DNA of 6,264 bases from Verrucomicrobiota bacterium (GTDB lineage Bacteria; Verrucomicrobiota; Verrucomicrobiia; Verrucomicrobiales; Akkermansiaceae), in NCBI GenBank assembly GCA_009885905.1, contig VFJU01000531.1, positions 1-6,264 on the forward strand, in the 5' to 3' direction. Below the pieces are notes generated by a model. It ran no database searches and was not told where the DNA came from. It saw nothing but the letters and a program-made list of their open reading frames with translations. The position numbers and the translations under genes are program-made. Shown here piece after piece: positions 1 to 6,155 of the stretch (positions within the stretch are counted from its first letter, which is position 1; each line of letters starts with the position of its first letter).

Positions 1-226
1 CACGTGGGGTCTGACTTTGGCGTCCTGGCGTTGGATCGAGACGCCACTTGATAGAATGCGTTCCCGCCTGAGCAAGTCATAAAATTCTAACATAATTAAA
101 AGTTCAAGTGGGATATAAATTTCTGGAGTGGTCTCGGGAAACGAAGCCAGCGGATTGCAGAAACTTTTGCTGGTCTGATGTGATATCCATGTGGGTACAT
201 CGTTAGCCCTGTTCGAAGCTCATCCA

Positions 227-1000
227 ATGAAAACCGCCATCTTCGCCGCCACACTCTGTATCCTAACCGCATCAGCCAGTTTAATTCTTGCCGCTGAAGC
301 CTTCGATTTCAGCCATTGGAAGCTCACCTTACCGGTCGGCGAATCGGGCGCGGCTGAAGGTCACCCGATGGAAGTGCAGGCAGCGAAGTTGACCGGCGGA
401 TACACGCACACCGATTATTTCTACAAAGGCACCGAAAGCCAACTCGTCTTCTGGTGCCCAGTCACAGGCACCAAGACCGAAAACACGGAGTTCCCACGCA
501 GCGAACTGCGCGAGGTGATCAATCCCGAAGATGACAACGTGTGCTGGGCTGCTCCGGGAACGCACCTGCTTAAGGCTCGATGCCGTGTGATCGAGGTGCC
601 AAGCACACAAAAGGTGATTATCGGTCAAATTCATGGCTACTCCGGCAAAGCCAAACCGCTGATCAAACTTCAGTTCTTCAAAGGTCACGTGGAAGCACTT
701 GTTAAAGAAAACGCATCGAAGGGTAAGGATCTCAAGCTGACCTTCCCGAGCGTGGGCATGGACAAAGAATTCGACTATGAGATCAAGCTACAAGATGGCC
801 TGCTCAGCATCACGATCAATGGTTCCACGCAAGCCGTGAACGTCTTTGAAAAAGATCCCGATTGGGCCAAGCAAACACTCTTCTTCAAAGTCGGAGCCTA
901 CACTCAAGACAACGAAGGCCCCGCTACCGAAGGGGCCCGCATTTCATTCTCCAGCTTCAAGGTTAGCCACACCGAAGGCACCACGCCAGCTAGCAAGTGA
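227..1000 (+). CDS. Secreted alginate lyase, polysaccharide lyase family 7
   Basis: This gene encodes a 257-residue alginate lyase that would cleave alginate by beta-elimination outside the cytoplasm. Residues 1 to about 23-25 form a signal peptide: a Lys near the start, a hydrophobic stretch, then Ala-rich cleavage sites (LAA or AEA). The rest is a single PL7 beta-jelly-roll domain. It opens with FDFSHWKLTLPVG (residues 26-38) and carries the three family motifs: RSELRE (91-96), QIH (134-136) and FFKVGAYTQ (219-227). In characterised PL7 enzymes the catalytic Arg, Gln, His and Tyr lie in these motifs, so R91 or R95, Q134, H136 and Y225 are the expected residues. Within PL7, QIH rather than QVH is usually linked to activity on guluronate-containing blocks; that specificity is inference. 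The ATG at 227 is preferred because it starts the signal peptide directly; a GTG at 191 would add 12 non-signal residues. No Shine-Dalgarno sequence is visible. There is no binding module and no neighbouring alginate-pathway gene. Confidence 0.92.
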   Translation: MKTAIFAATLCILTASASLILAAEAFDFSHWKLTLPVGESGAAEGHPMEVQAAKLTGGYTHTDYFYKGTESQLVFWCPVTGTKTENTEFPRSELREVINPEDDNVCWAAPGTHLLKARCRVIEVPSTQKVIIGQIHGYSGKAKPLIKLQFFKGHVEALVKENASKGKDLKLTFPSVGMDKEFDYEIKLQDGLLSITINGSTQAVNVFEKDPDWAKQTLFFKVGAYTQDNEGPATEGARISFSSFKVSHTEGTTPASK

Positions 1001-1199
1001 TGCTCTACCGTCGAAAGAATTATTCCCTAGGGCCCTTCAATTGAAATTCTACTTACGACTCAATTTCATGGCATCATAGTTTTCTGTAAAAGTATCTAGC
1101 AGATATTGAATTAGACTTCAGACGCTTGAACGTCGCTTGATCTTAAAAAATGTTAGGCTTTAGCTTAGCACTAGAAAATCACAAGTATCGCTTCAAACT

Positions 1200-2312
1200 T
1201 TAGCCGATGTCTTTTTTCAAATCGCGTGCGGCGTAGAGAATCCCGGCCGCTTGACTGGCCGCCCCTCGCAGTTTTCGCGACCCATTCTTGCGTTTCGCTC
1301 CGAAGCGGTCGCGACTCTCGTTGAACAATCGCTCGACAAAGGCGCGACTCCCAATCGCGACCCCATCACTAAAATATCGGATGCGCCAGCGTAGGATTTG
1401 CCGCAGTGCCACATCCTGACGAGCTTCTAACTGAGCGAGCTCTAACGCCACTTTTGCCCGCTTCATGCCTTTTTTCACCACCCGGGTTTCGTGCTCGCCT
1501 CGGGCGTTGATGATCGTATCGAGTTGCTCCTCACCCTCTTCTAACAACAGCATCCGATAGTGCTTGGAAACCTTGCCTGGCCAGCGGCGGGCATCGGCAG
1601 GAGACGGGACACCTTGATCCGCGAGGATGGCGCGCACCAACCCGGCCTTGGCCTTGCTACCGCTTGTCCCGCTCGCACCCATGGCCTCGCCGTAACTGCT
1701 CCACCGGTAGCCTGCGGGGTCGCCAACCATCCCGGCTCGCACTGGGTTGAGGTCGATGTAGGCGGCCATGGTCCGCGACGCCACACCGTCCTCCACGATC
1801 ACGCTCTTGAATGTTTCCTCCCACAAATTGCCCCGCCGTTTGTGTGCGTGGTTGTACCACCGCGTGAAGCGCTGGAGCAGGGTTTTCATGAATTCGGATA
1901 GATTTTCCATCCGGTAGGTGAAGCGCTCGTGGATGCGCAGCACGTAGGCCTCGCCATCGGGTGCCAGGCCTTGTTTGACCACCTCGCGCGCCGCGGCAAG
2001 TTCCTTGGCGACCTCCGCGACGAAGGCCTTGGAGTAAAGGCCGCCGAGTCGCTTAAGAAGTTGCTCGTCGGTGAGAGCTTGCGGGCGTTTAGGCGGAACT
2101 TCTAACAAGATGTGAAAATGATTGCACATCAAACAGTAAGCCAGCACCCGGCAGCCCGAGAAATTTTCCATCATGCGCATATAGATGCGGAATTGCTCCT
2201 TGTCGTCCGTGCCGAACGCAAAGCGCTGATCAACCACCCGCGCGAGACAGTGGTAGATTGCAGGTTTATCTTCAGAGTCCGCCCAAGGCGCGATCCAACG
2301 TCTGTGTGCCAT
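1200..2312 (-). CDS. REP-associated tyrosine transposase (RAYT, Y1/HUH family)
   Basis: This gene encodes a 370-residue Y1-type HUH single-strand transposase related to IS200/IS605 TnpA. Such enzymes nick DNA at hairpins through a tyrosine-DNA link. Counting from the ATG at 2312, the HUH motif is CNHFHILLEVP, with HFH at 65-67. The likely catalytic tyrosine is Y185 in YIDLNPVRAG, which lines up with the tyrosine of E. coli TnpA-REP as I remember it. RRGNLWEETFKSV (159-171) is another family signature. The C-terminal half (about 213-370) is an extra region that includes ILRWRIRYFSDGVAIGSR, typical of long-form RAYTs and making the protein about twice the E. coli length. The frame is intact. 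An in-frame TTG at 2348 would add 12 residues encoded inside the flanking repeat. Differences between the repeat copies do not favour third codon positions there, so ATG is preferred. The gene converges on the alginate lyase. No REP-like hairpin pair was seen beside it. Confidence 0.9.
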   Translation of the reverse strand: MAHRRWIAPWADSEDKPAIYHCLARVVDQRFAFGTDDKEQFRIYMRMMENFSGCRVLAYCLMCNHFHILLEVPPKRPQALTDEQLLKRLGGLYSKAFVAEVAKELAAAREVVKQGLAPDGEAYVLRIHERFTYRMENLSEFMKTLLQRFTRWYNHAHKRRGNLWEETFKSVIVEDGVASRTMAAYIDLNPVRAGMVGDPAGYRWSSYGEAMGASGTSGSKAKAGLVRAILADQGVPSPADARRWPGKVSKHYRMLLLEEGEEQLDTIINARGEHETRVVKKGMKRAKVALELAQLEARQDVALRQILRWRIRYFSDGVAIGSRAFVERLFNESRDRFGAKRKNGSRKLRGAASQAAGILYAARDLKKDIG

Positions 2313-2318
2313 GGAAGT

Positions 2319-2382
2319 GAGGATTCCAGAGCCAATACGCCAGAGCAAGAATATTCTGATTATTTCTGTCTCTTATAATTTT
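2319..2382 (-). repeat. 64-nt inverted repeat, copy A, 5' flank of the RAYT gene
   Basis: Read on the minus strand, this segment matches 6156-6219 of the plus strand at 55 of 64 positions without gaps. The first 38 nt (2382 down to 2345) match at 36 of 38, and similarity then fades. It ends 6 nt before the RAYT ATG, so it covers the whole leader of that gene. It contains a perfect 10-bp palindrome, AGAATATTCT (2348-2357), which could be an operator or an element end. It may be the promoter and 5' end of the RAYT element. The alignment was made by eye. Confidence 0.85.
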
Positions 2383-2586
2383 CGACCGCCCGCGACACGG
2401 ATTGATCGTAATCAGTCAGCAGCCATTAATTGATCTCAAGGCCAGCATTTCCGGTCCGAAATCCAACCAAATACAAAGATGATGAAAGAGACCATTATCA
2501 ATCACCACGCTCTAAGCTGTGTGATCGGACCAATCCTCACCGCGCGCTTTGCTTCTCGACTTTCTCTAAACACCAAACCAAATTTG

Positions 2587-2618
2587 ACCCCAACTGATCC
2601 TGTCATCTAACCCCAACT
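2587..2618 (+). promoter_or_regulatory. Paired 9-nt direct repeat upstream of the secreted-protein operon
   Basis: The sequence ACCCCAACT occurs at 2587-2595 and again at 2610-2618, 23 nt apart start to start, with the second copy ending 7 nt before the ATG at 2626. The spacing is close to two helical turns, which would suit a dimeric regulator, but the match is short and may be chance. A TTGACC at 2584-2589 resembles a -35 box, with no good -10 box at the usual distance. I see nothing else convincing in the 2383-2625 gap. Confidence 0.2.
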
Positions 2619-2625
2619 CCACATC

Positions 2626-3543
2626 ATGAAAAGCAACATAACCCGAACCGCCTCCATCGCGCTCGCGATGCTTGTATCTCCCGGCCTACGCGCCGAGGAG
2701 ATTAGTCCCGAGATCATCGGCCTTCAGAAGGCGGCCACCGATTTCGTGGCAGCCTACAACAATAAGGATGCCGCCGCCATCGCCGCACTTTTTACCGAGA
2801 ATGGTGAAATAACCGACACGAACGGCAAGGACCTCACTTCCGGCCGCGAGAACATCAAGGCCCATTACGAAGCGATCTTTGCAGATAATCCTCCGGCCTT
2901 GGCTGTCGAAGTCGCCTCCGTGCGACTCGTCGCCCCGAATCTGGCGATCGAGGACGGCACCATCCACCTCACCCCGTCAGATGACGAAAATGCTCCACCC
3001 CGCTCCACCACCTACACGGCAGTCATCATGAAATCGGCCGAAGGAACCTGGCAAATCGCCAGCACTCGCAACCTCAGCGATGCGACTGACGCGGCCGGCC
3101 AACTCGTTGATCTGGAGGAAGTCCTGAAGGGAGAATGGACCTGCCGCACCAGCGATGGCGTTCAACTCGACCTCGCCTTCGGCTGGGATCCCACCGGAAA
3201 ATTCCTCGCCGGAGAAACCCTCTCCACCACCGCCGACTCAGAACCCCAGTCGGGCAACATCCGTATCGGTTGGAATGCCGCGAAAAAATCCATCGTTTCG
3301 TGGATCTTTGATGCCAACGGCGGTGTCATACAAGGGGTGTGGACCCCCACCGACGAGGGTTGGTTGATCCGTGCGGAAGGTACAACAGCCGACGGAGAAA
3401 CCGTCACCGTCAACCAAGAACTCACCACCGAAGGTAAGGACACCCTCATCTGGGCCGCCACCAACCGTGTCGTGGATGGCGAAAAACAACCCGACACATC
3501 GCTGCGTATCGTCCGCCAAGCTCCGGATGCAGACGCCGAATAA
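2626..3543 (+). CDS. Exported NTF2-like (SgcJ/EcaC-type) protein with a C-terminal beta domain
   Basis: The product has 305 residues. Residues 1-23 form a signal peptide (MKSNITRT, then a short hydrophobic run, cleavage after LRA). Residues about 28-152 resemble the NTF2-like/SnoaL fold annotated as SgcJ/EcaC (DUF4440-like), with the typical pattern FVAAYNNKDAAAIAALFTENGE, a GRENIKAHYEAIF helix, and strands ending in GTWQIASTRNL. Residues about 160-298 form a second, strand-rich domain with WTCRTSDG, IVSWIFDANGGVIQGVW and WAATNRVVDGEKQPD; I recall the same two-domain arrangement in PVC proteins. The family is often labelled 'oxidoreductase', but no cofactor motif is visible and I would not assign a reaction; a small-ligand-binding role is only a possibility. 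The start is fixed by the signal peptide, and no Shine-Dalgarno sequence precedes it. Only 20 nt separate its stop from the next gene, so the two are probably co-transcribed. Confidence 0.85.
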   Translation: MKSNITRTASIALAMLVSPGLRAEEISPEIIGLQKAATDFVAAYNNKDAAAIAALFTENGEITDTNGKDLTSGRENIKAHYEAIFADNPPALAVEVASVRLVAPNLAIEDGTIHLTPSDDENAPPRSTTYTAVIMKSAEGTWQIASTRNLSDATDAAGQLVDLEEVLKGEWTCRTSDGVQLDLAFGWDPTGKFLAGETLSTTADSEPQSGNIRIGWNAAKKSIVSWIFDANGGVIQGVWTPTDEGWLIRAEGTTADGETVTVNQELTTEGKDTLIWAATNRVVDGEKQPDTSLRIVRQAPDADAE

Positions 3544-3563
3544 ACTCCCAATCGAATACAACC

Positions 3564-5522
3564 ATGAAATCACTAACCATTTTACTATCTGCTTTGTTCG
3601 GAATTTTCTTCATCGCACCGCCATCCATTGCCCGAGATGTGAAACGCGGCGGAGGCGGCTCTGGAGGATCATCTCCCAGTCGTAGCAGCGCCCCCGCACA
3701 ACGTAGCCCGATGACGGGCTCCAAAATCGAGCGTCCCCAGCCCAAACCGCAACCAAAACCAGTCGCCCGACCTGCGCCTAAACCGGTGGCGAAACCTGCT
3801 GCCAAACCTGCCGAGCGCCCGTCAGTCCAAAAACCCTCTGTCCAGAAACCTTCAGTCCAAGCACCATCAACACGTCCAGATTCCCGCCCCGGTAACAATA
3901 AACCGGAAATGAACCGTCCTAACACCCTGCCCGGCAATACCAAACCGGATCTGAACCGTCCCACCACTCTGCCCGGCAATACCAAACCGGATCTGAACCG
4001 TCCCACCACCCTGCCAGGCAACAATAAGCCGGAACTGAACCGCCCTGACAATCGCCCATCGCTTGATCGGCCGGCCAACAATCGTCCCGCGACCTTGCCT
4101 GGCATGGTCAGCTACCCAAACCGTCCGGACAATGGCAAACCGAACCGTCCAAACATCGGCGGTAGTGATCGACCCAATATTGGTGGTAACGATGGCAACA
4201 AAATCAATGTCGGAGATCGCAACAATATCCACATCGAAAATGTCAATGTCGGCCGCCACAACGTAGGGCTCAATCGTCCCTCCACACTTCCCGCGAAGTC
4301 CCGCGATTGGGATAATAACAAGTGGGGCGGCAACCGCGGAGTTTGGGGAAACAACAATAATGTTAATGTCAACATCAACAATAATTTCCGCTATAACAAT
4401 AACTTCGCCTACCGTCCGAACTACTGGGGCGCACGCCCTTGGTGGGGGGCCGGCTCTTGCCATGGCTGGCACCACGGTCACTGGAACTATGGATATAACA
4501 GCTACTACTACGGCAACCGCTACTATTATAACAACAGCAGCTTTGCTTCCGGTTTCATGTGGGGAATCGGCGTTTGGAGCCTTGGCAACCTGATCTATGA
4601 CATGGGCTACCAGTCCTATCGCAATCCCTATCCGGCCCCTGCGGTTCAAAACACCTACATCACCTATGCACAACCCGTATCCGTCGCTGCTGCCGCCAAT
4701 CCACCGGGTGACGAAGCCGCAACAGACATCGCCGAAACGAAGTCTAACGAGGCGCTCGAGCGTTCCCGTGATGCGTTCAAAAAAGGCGATTATATCACAG
4801 CATCCAAAGCCGTGGACGAAGCGATCGGCTACACCCCGGGCGATGTCACCCTGCATGAATACCGTGCATTGGTCTTCTTCGCCCTGGGTAAATACTCGGA
4901 CGCCGCCGGCATCCTCAATCCCGTCCTTGCTTCCGGCCCCGGCTGGAGCTGGGACACCATGATCGGATTCTACAATGGTTCGGAAGCATACAACGAGCAA
5001 CTCCGCAAACTGGAGTCTTACGTTAGGAAATCGCCAGACAAGGCGGATGCGCGGTTCCTGCTAGGCTATCAATACATGGTTTGCGGCCACATGGACAAGG
5101 CGTATGAACAATTCGCCAAAGCCACCGAGCTTCAGCCGGCGGATTCGATCTCACGTCAACTCCGCGATCTGACAAAATCCTCCATCCCGGATGGAGGGGC
5201 CTCTGAAACTGAGTCACCAGCTGCGCCCGCTCCAGTTCCTGTTGAGAAACTGGTAGGCACCTGGGTGAGCGATCGTGGCGATGCGGGTAAAGTCACCTTC
5301 ACCCTGACCGAGGGCGGCGACTACACATGGGCGTTCATGAATGCCGGCAAGTCCACCGATCTCAAAGGCACTTACGGCCTCGACGACCAGGGCCTGCTCG
5401 TGCTGACCAGCGACGATACGCAGATGGTCTCCGCCATCGAAATGAAGGACAGTTCCAAGCTGCACTTCACCCTCGTCGGTGCGCCTGACGGTGACCCCGG
5501 ACTGGATTTCACCAAGAACTGA
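3564..5522 (+). CDS. Exported Pro/Asn-rich TPR protein of the planctomycete 'mu-protocadherin-like' type
   Basis: The product has 652 residues. Residues 1-23 form a signal peptide (MKSLTILLSALFGIFF, cleavage after SIA). Residues 24-45 are Gly/Ser-rich. Residues 55-245 are low-complexity, with KP/RP pairs, three PSVQ(K/A) units (86-100) and three 14-residue units of the RPxTLPGNxKPxLN type (118-159). Residues 262-283 are Asn/Val-rich. Residues 288-325 are dense in Trp, Tyr, His and Gly and include GSCHGWHHGHW. A hydrophobic stretch (327-349) follows. TPR-like helices cover about 394-540, with the recognisable block HEYRALVFFALGKY and then GPGWSWDTMIGFY. A C-terminal beta domain (561-652) runs from LVGTWVSD to GDPGLDF. 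The order matches proteins I remember from planctomycetes and Verrucomicrobia labelled 'mu-protocadherin-cell-surface protein'; that name is historical and says nothing about function. A role as a secreted or envelope scaffold is inference. The gene is second in the operon and is followed by a strong terminator. Confidence 0.87.
   Translation: MKSLTILLSALFGIFFIAPPSIARDVKRGGGGSGGSSPSRSSAPAQRSPMTGSKIERPQPKPQPKPVARPAPKPVAKPAAKPAERPSVQKPSVQKPSVQAPSTRPDSRPGNNKPEMNRPNTLPGNTKPDLNRPTTLPGNTKPDLNRPTTLPGNNKPELNRPDNRPSLDRPANNRPATLPGMVSYPNRPDNGKPNRPNIGGSDRPNIGGNDGNKINVGDRNNIHIENVNVGRHNVGLNRPSTLPAKSRDWDNNKWGGNRGVWGNNNNVNVNINNNFRYNNNFAYRPNYWGARPWWGAGSCHGWHHGHWNYGYNSYYYGNRYYYNNSSFASGFMWGIGVWSLGNLIYDMGYQSYRNPYPAPAVQNTYITYAQPVSVAAAANPPGDEAATDIAETKSNEALERSRDAFKKGDYITASKAVDEAIGYTPGDVTLHEYRALVFFALGKYSDAAGILNPVLASGPGWSWDTMIGFYNGSEAYNEQLRKLESYVRKSPDKADARFLLGYQYMVCGHMDKAYEQFAKATELQPADSISRQLRDLTKSSIPDGGASETESPAAPAPVPVEKLVGTWVSDRGDAGKVTFTLTEGGDYTWAFMNAGKSTDLKGTYGLDDQGLLVLTSDDTQMVSAIEMKDSSKLHFTLVGAPDGDPGLDFTKN
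3819..3863 (+). repeat. Three 15-nt tandem units (PSVQ-K/A)
   Basis: Three consecutive five-codon units encode PSVQK, PSVQK and PSVQA inside the Pro-rich part of the large exported protein. The copies differ mainly at third codon positions (for example CCG, CCC and CCT for Pro), so the peptide is kept while the DNA drifts. Confidence 0.7.
3915..4040 (+). repeat. Three 42-nt tandem units (14-residue RPxTLPGNxKPxLN)
   Basis: Units lie at 3915-3956, 3957-3998 and 3999-4040. Units 1 and 2 are nearly identical in DNA, while unit 3 has several changes that are mostly synonymous or Asn/Thr and Asp/Glu swaps. A degenerate partial unit precedes them (RPGNNKPEMN, residues 108-117). The array length is a multiple of three, so gain or loss of a unit keeps the frame. 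The repeat lengthens the linker between the signal peptide and the folded C-terminal half. Confidence 0.85.
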
Positions 5523-5537
5523 TCCTCCTAATCAAAG

Positions 5538-5576
5538 AAGCGCCGGAACAGAAAACTTCTGTTCCGGCGCTTTCAT
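5538..5576 (+). terminator. Strong intrinsic terminator of the secreted-protein operon
   Basis: A perfect 16-bp inverted repeat starts 16 nt after the stop codon at 5522. The left arm is AAGCGCCGGAACAGAA (5538-5553), the loop is 3 nt, and the right arm is its exact complement (5557-5572). A T-rich tract (about 5571-5579) follows on the plus strand. The reverse direction has only a weak T run, so it should act mainly on rightward transcripts. Confidence 0.92.
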
Positions 5577-5644
5577 TTTGACCCATCGCCAAAAACAATT
5601 TCCGCTATTCGGAATGCAAAGTTTTGCCATGAGGCAACAGGATA

Positions 5645-5680
5645 GAGGTAGGAACGGGGCTTTCGCCCCGCTCCCCCCTC
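5645..5680 (-). ncRNA. Group II intron domain VI (branch-point helix)
   Basis: On the minus strand, a 10-bp stem GGAGCGGGGC/GCCCCGTTCC with one G-U pair is capped by a GAAA tetraloop (plus-strand positions 5651-5674). A basal GAGG/CCTC pairing (5677-5680 with 5645-5648) closes it. An unpaired A at 5649, seven nucleotides before the proposed intron end at 5642, sits where the branch-point adenosine is expected. The structure looks intact. Confidence 0.82.
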
Positions 5681-5681
5681 C

Positions 5682-5714
5682 GAACCGGACGTGCGGATCT
5701 CCCGCATCCGGCTC
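5682..5714 (-). ncRNA. Group II intron domain V (catalytic hairpin)
   Basis: The minus-strand sequence folds as an 8-bp lower stem GAGCCGGA/TCCGGTTC, a 2-nt CG bulge on the 3' side, a 5-bp upper stem TGCGG/CCGCA and a GAGAT loop. The AGC catalytic triad is in the lower stem. This is the standard domain V architecture, 33 nt long against the usual 34. It begins 5 nt after the stop codon of the maturase fragment, a normal arrangement for these introns. Confidence 0.92.
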
Positions 5715-5719
5715 TCCAG

Positions 5720-6155
5720 TCAGTAGTTTGCTCCTTTACGGAGGCTCGCGAATTCTGTTTCTCGGGCGTCTAGCAGGCAAAAGAGCCCGAGCTTCTTGAA
5801 GTAGCGGTTGGGCCAGCGTTGGTGATCCTTTCCACGGCCACGGCCTTCCAGACCGCGCCGCTTTCTCAGGATGGATCGCAATCTCATGCGTATCCATCCG
5901 TCTATTTCTCCTAATTGGCTGGCCTTGACGTATTTGAAGTAGCCGAACCACCCGGGCAATGTCCGGTTGATGTCTGCCACGATCGCCTCCATACTCTTTC
6001 CATTGTTCCGGCGCGTCCGGGGTTTGATAGACTCGCGCAACTTGCGCAGGCTTTTGGGCCGAACCAATCGCATCACCTTCCCCTGGCGGCTTCGTTTGAA
6101 CCGATAGCCGAGGAAGTCGAAATGACTGTCGGCATCGGTCATGTCCACCGTGCGT
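5720..6155 (-). pseudogene. ltrA: Group II intron reverse transcriptase/maturase, C-terminal fragment
   Basis: About 145 codons remain of a protein usually 400-480 residues long. The fragment opens with RTVDM and then DADSHFDFLGYRF, the last reverse transcriptase block, so the catalytic YADD motif and everything before it are lost. The thumb/maturase domain X follows: RPKSLRKLRESIKPRTRRNN, INRTLPGWFGYFKY and IDGWIRMRLRSILRKRRG. The tail RWPNRYFKKLGLFCLL is typical of this class. No HNH endonuclease motif is present. The GTG at 6146-6148 is only an apparent start; the same frame continues upstream to about 6155 with family-like residues, then into unrelated repeat sequence with a stop at 6179-6181. 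The retained frame has no stop or frameshift, which suggests recent truncation or that the C-terminus evolved slowly. Confidence 0.88.

Larger units (their letters stand above)
5642..6155 (-). mobile_element. 5'-truncated group II intron (3' part only)
   Basis: This minus-strand segment keeps the C-terminal coding part of the intron-encoded protein, then domain V, domain VI and the intron 3' end near 5642 (ending in AT, as group II introns end in AY). Domains I-III and the front of the reverse transcriptase gene are missing, so it cannot splice or move by itself. The loss could come from incomplete reverse transcription, which starts at the 3' end and leaves 5'-truncated copies, or from a later rearrangement involving the repeat at 6156. 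The element lies head-on to the operon, beyond the operon's terminator. Confidence 0.85.

Noticed and set aside
18..46. Hairpin TGGCGTC/GACGCCA with a 15-nt loop
   Set aside because: A 7-bp stem with a long loop and no T tract is not a convincing terminator or REP element.
1..51. Open frame from the left edge ending in TGA at 49-51 as the tail of an upstream gene
   Set aside because: Sixteen codons without a recognisable motif are too little to support a gene call.
191..226. GTG start extending the alginate lyase by 12 residues
   Set aside because: It would bury the signal peptide behind a non-signal leader, and there is no ribosome binding site for it.
1001..1199. AT-rich gap between the lyase and the RAYT, with palindromes such as TTCAATTGAA and a repeated GCTTGA
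   Set aside because: The palindromes are short and unpaired with a T tract, so no terminator, REP element or small gene can be supported.
2366..2377. CTGTCTCTTATA, a 12-nt match to the Tn5 mosaic end used in sequencing adapters and similar to IS50 ends
   Set aside because: The match stops after 12 nt. The same context, with one base changed, recurs in the second repeat copy near 6162-6173, and similarity continues on both sides of the motif. It is therefore part of a genomic repeat and not an adapter remnant or an IS50-type end.
2453..2531. 7-bp inverted repeat GGTCCGA/TCGGACC
   Set aside because: The arms are short and 65 nt apart, which is expected by chance in a region of this size.
3446..5000. 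Long minus-strand open frames (3446-4105 and 3867-5000, up to 377 codons)
   Set aside because: They lie antisense to the Pro/Asn-rich gene and their repetitive translations mirror its tandem repeats. They lack any recognisable domain, whereas the plus frame has a signal peptide, TPRs and a conserved C-terminus.
5624..5637. Small stem-loop TTGCC-ATGA-GGCAA beside the intron 3' end
   Set aside because: It lies in the 3' exon side, whereas introns that target hairpins have them on the 5' side; five base pairs are not significant.
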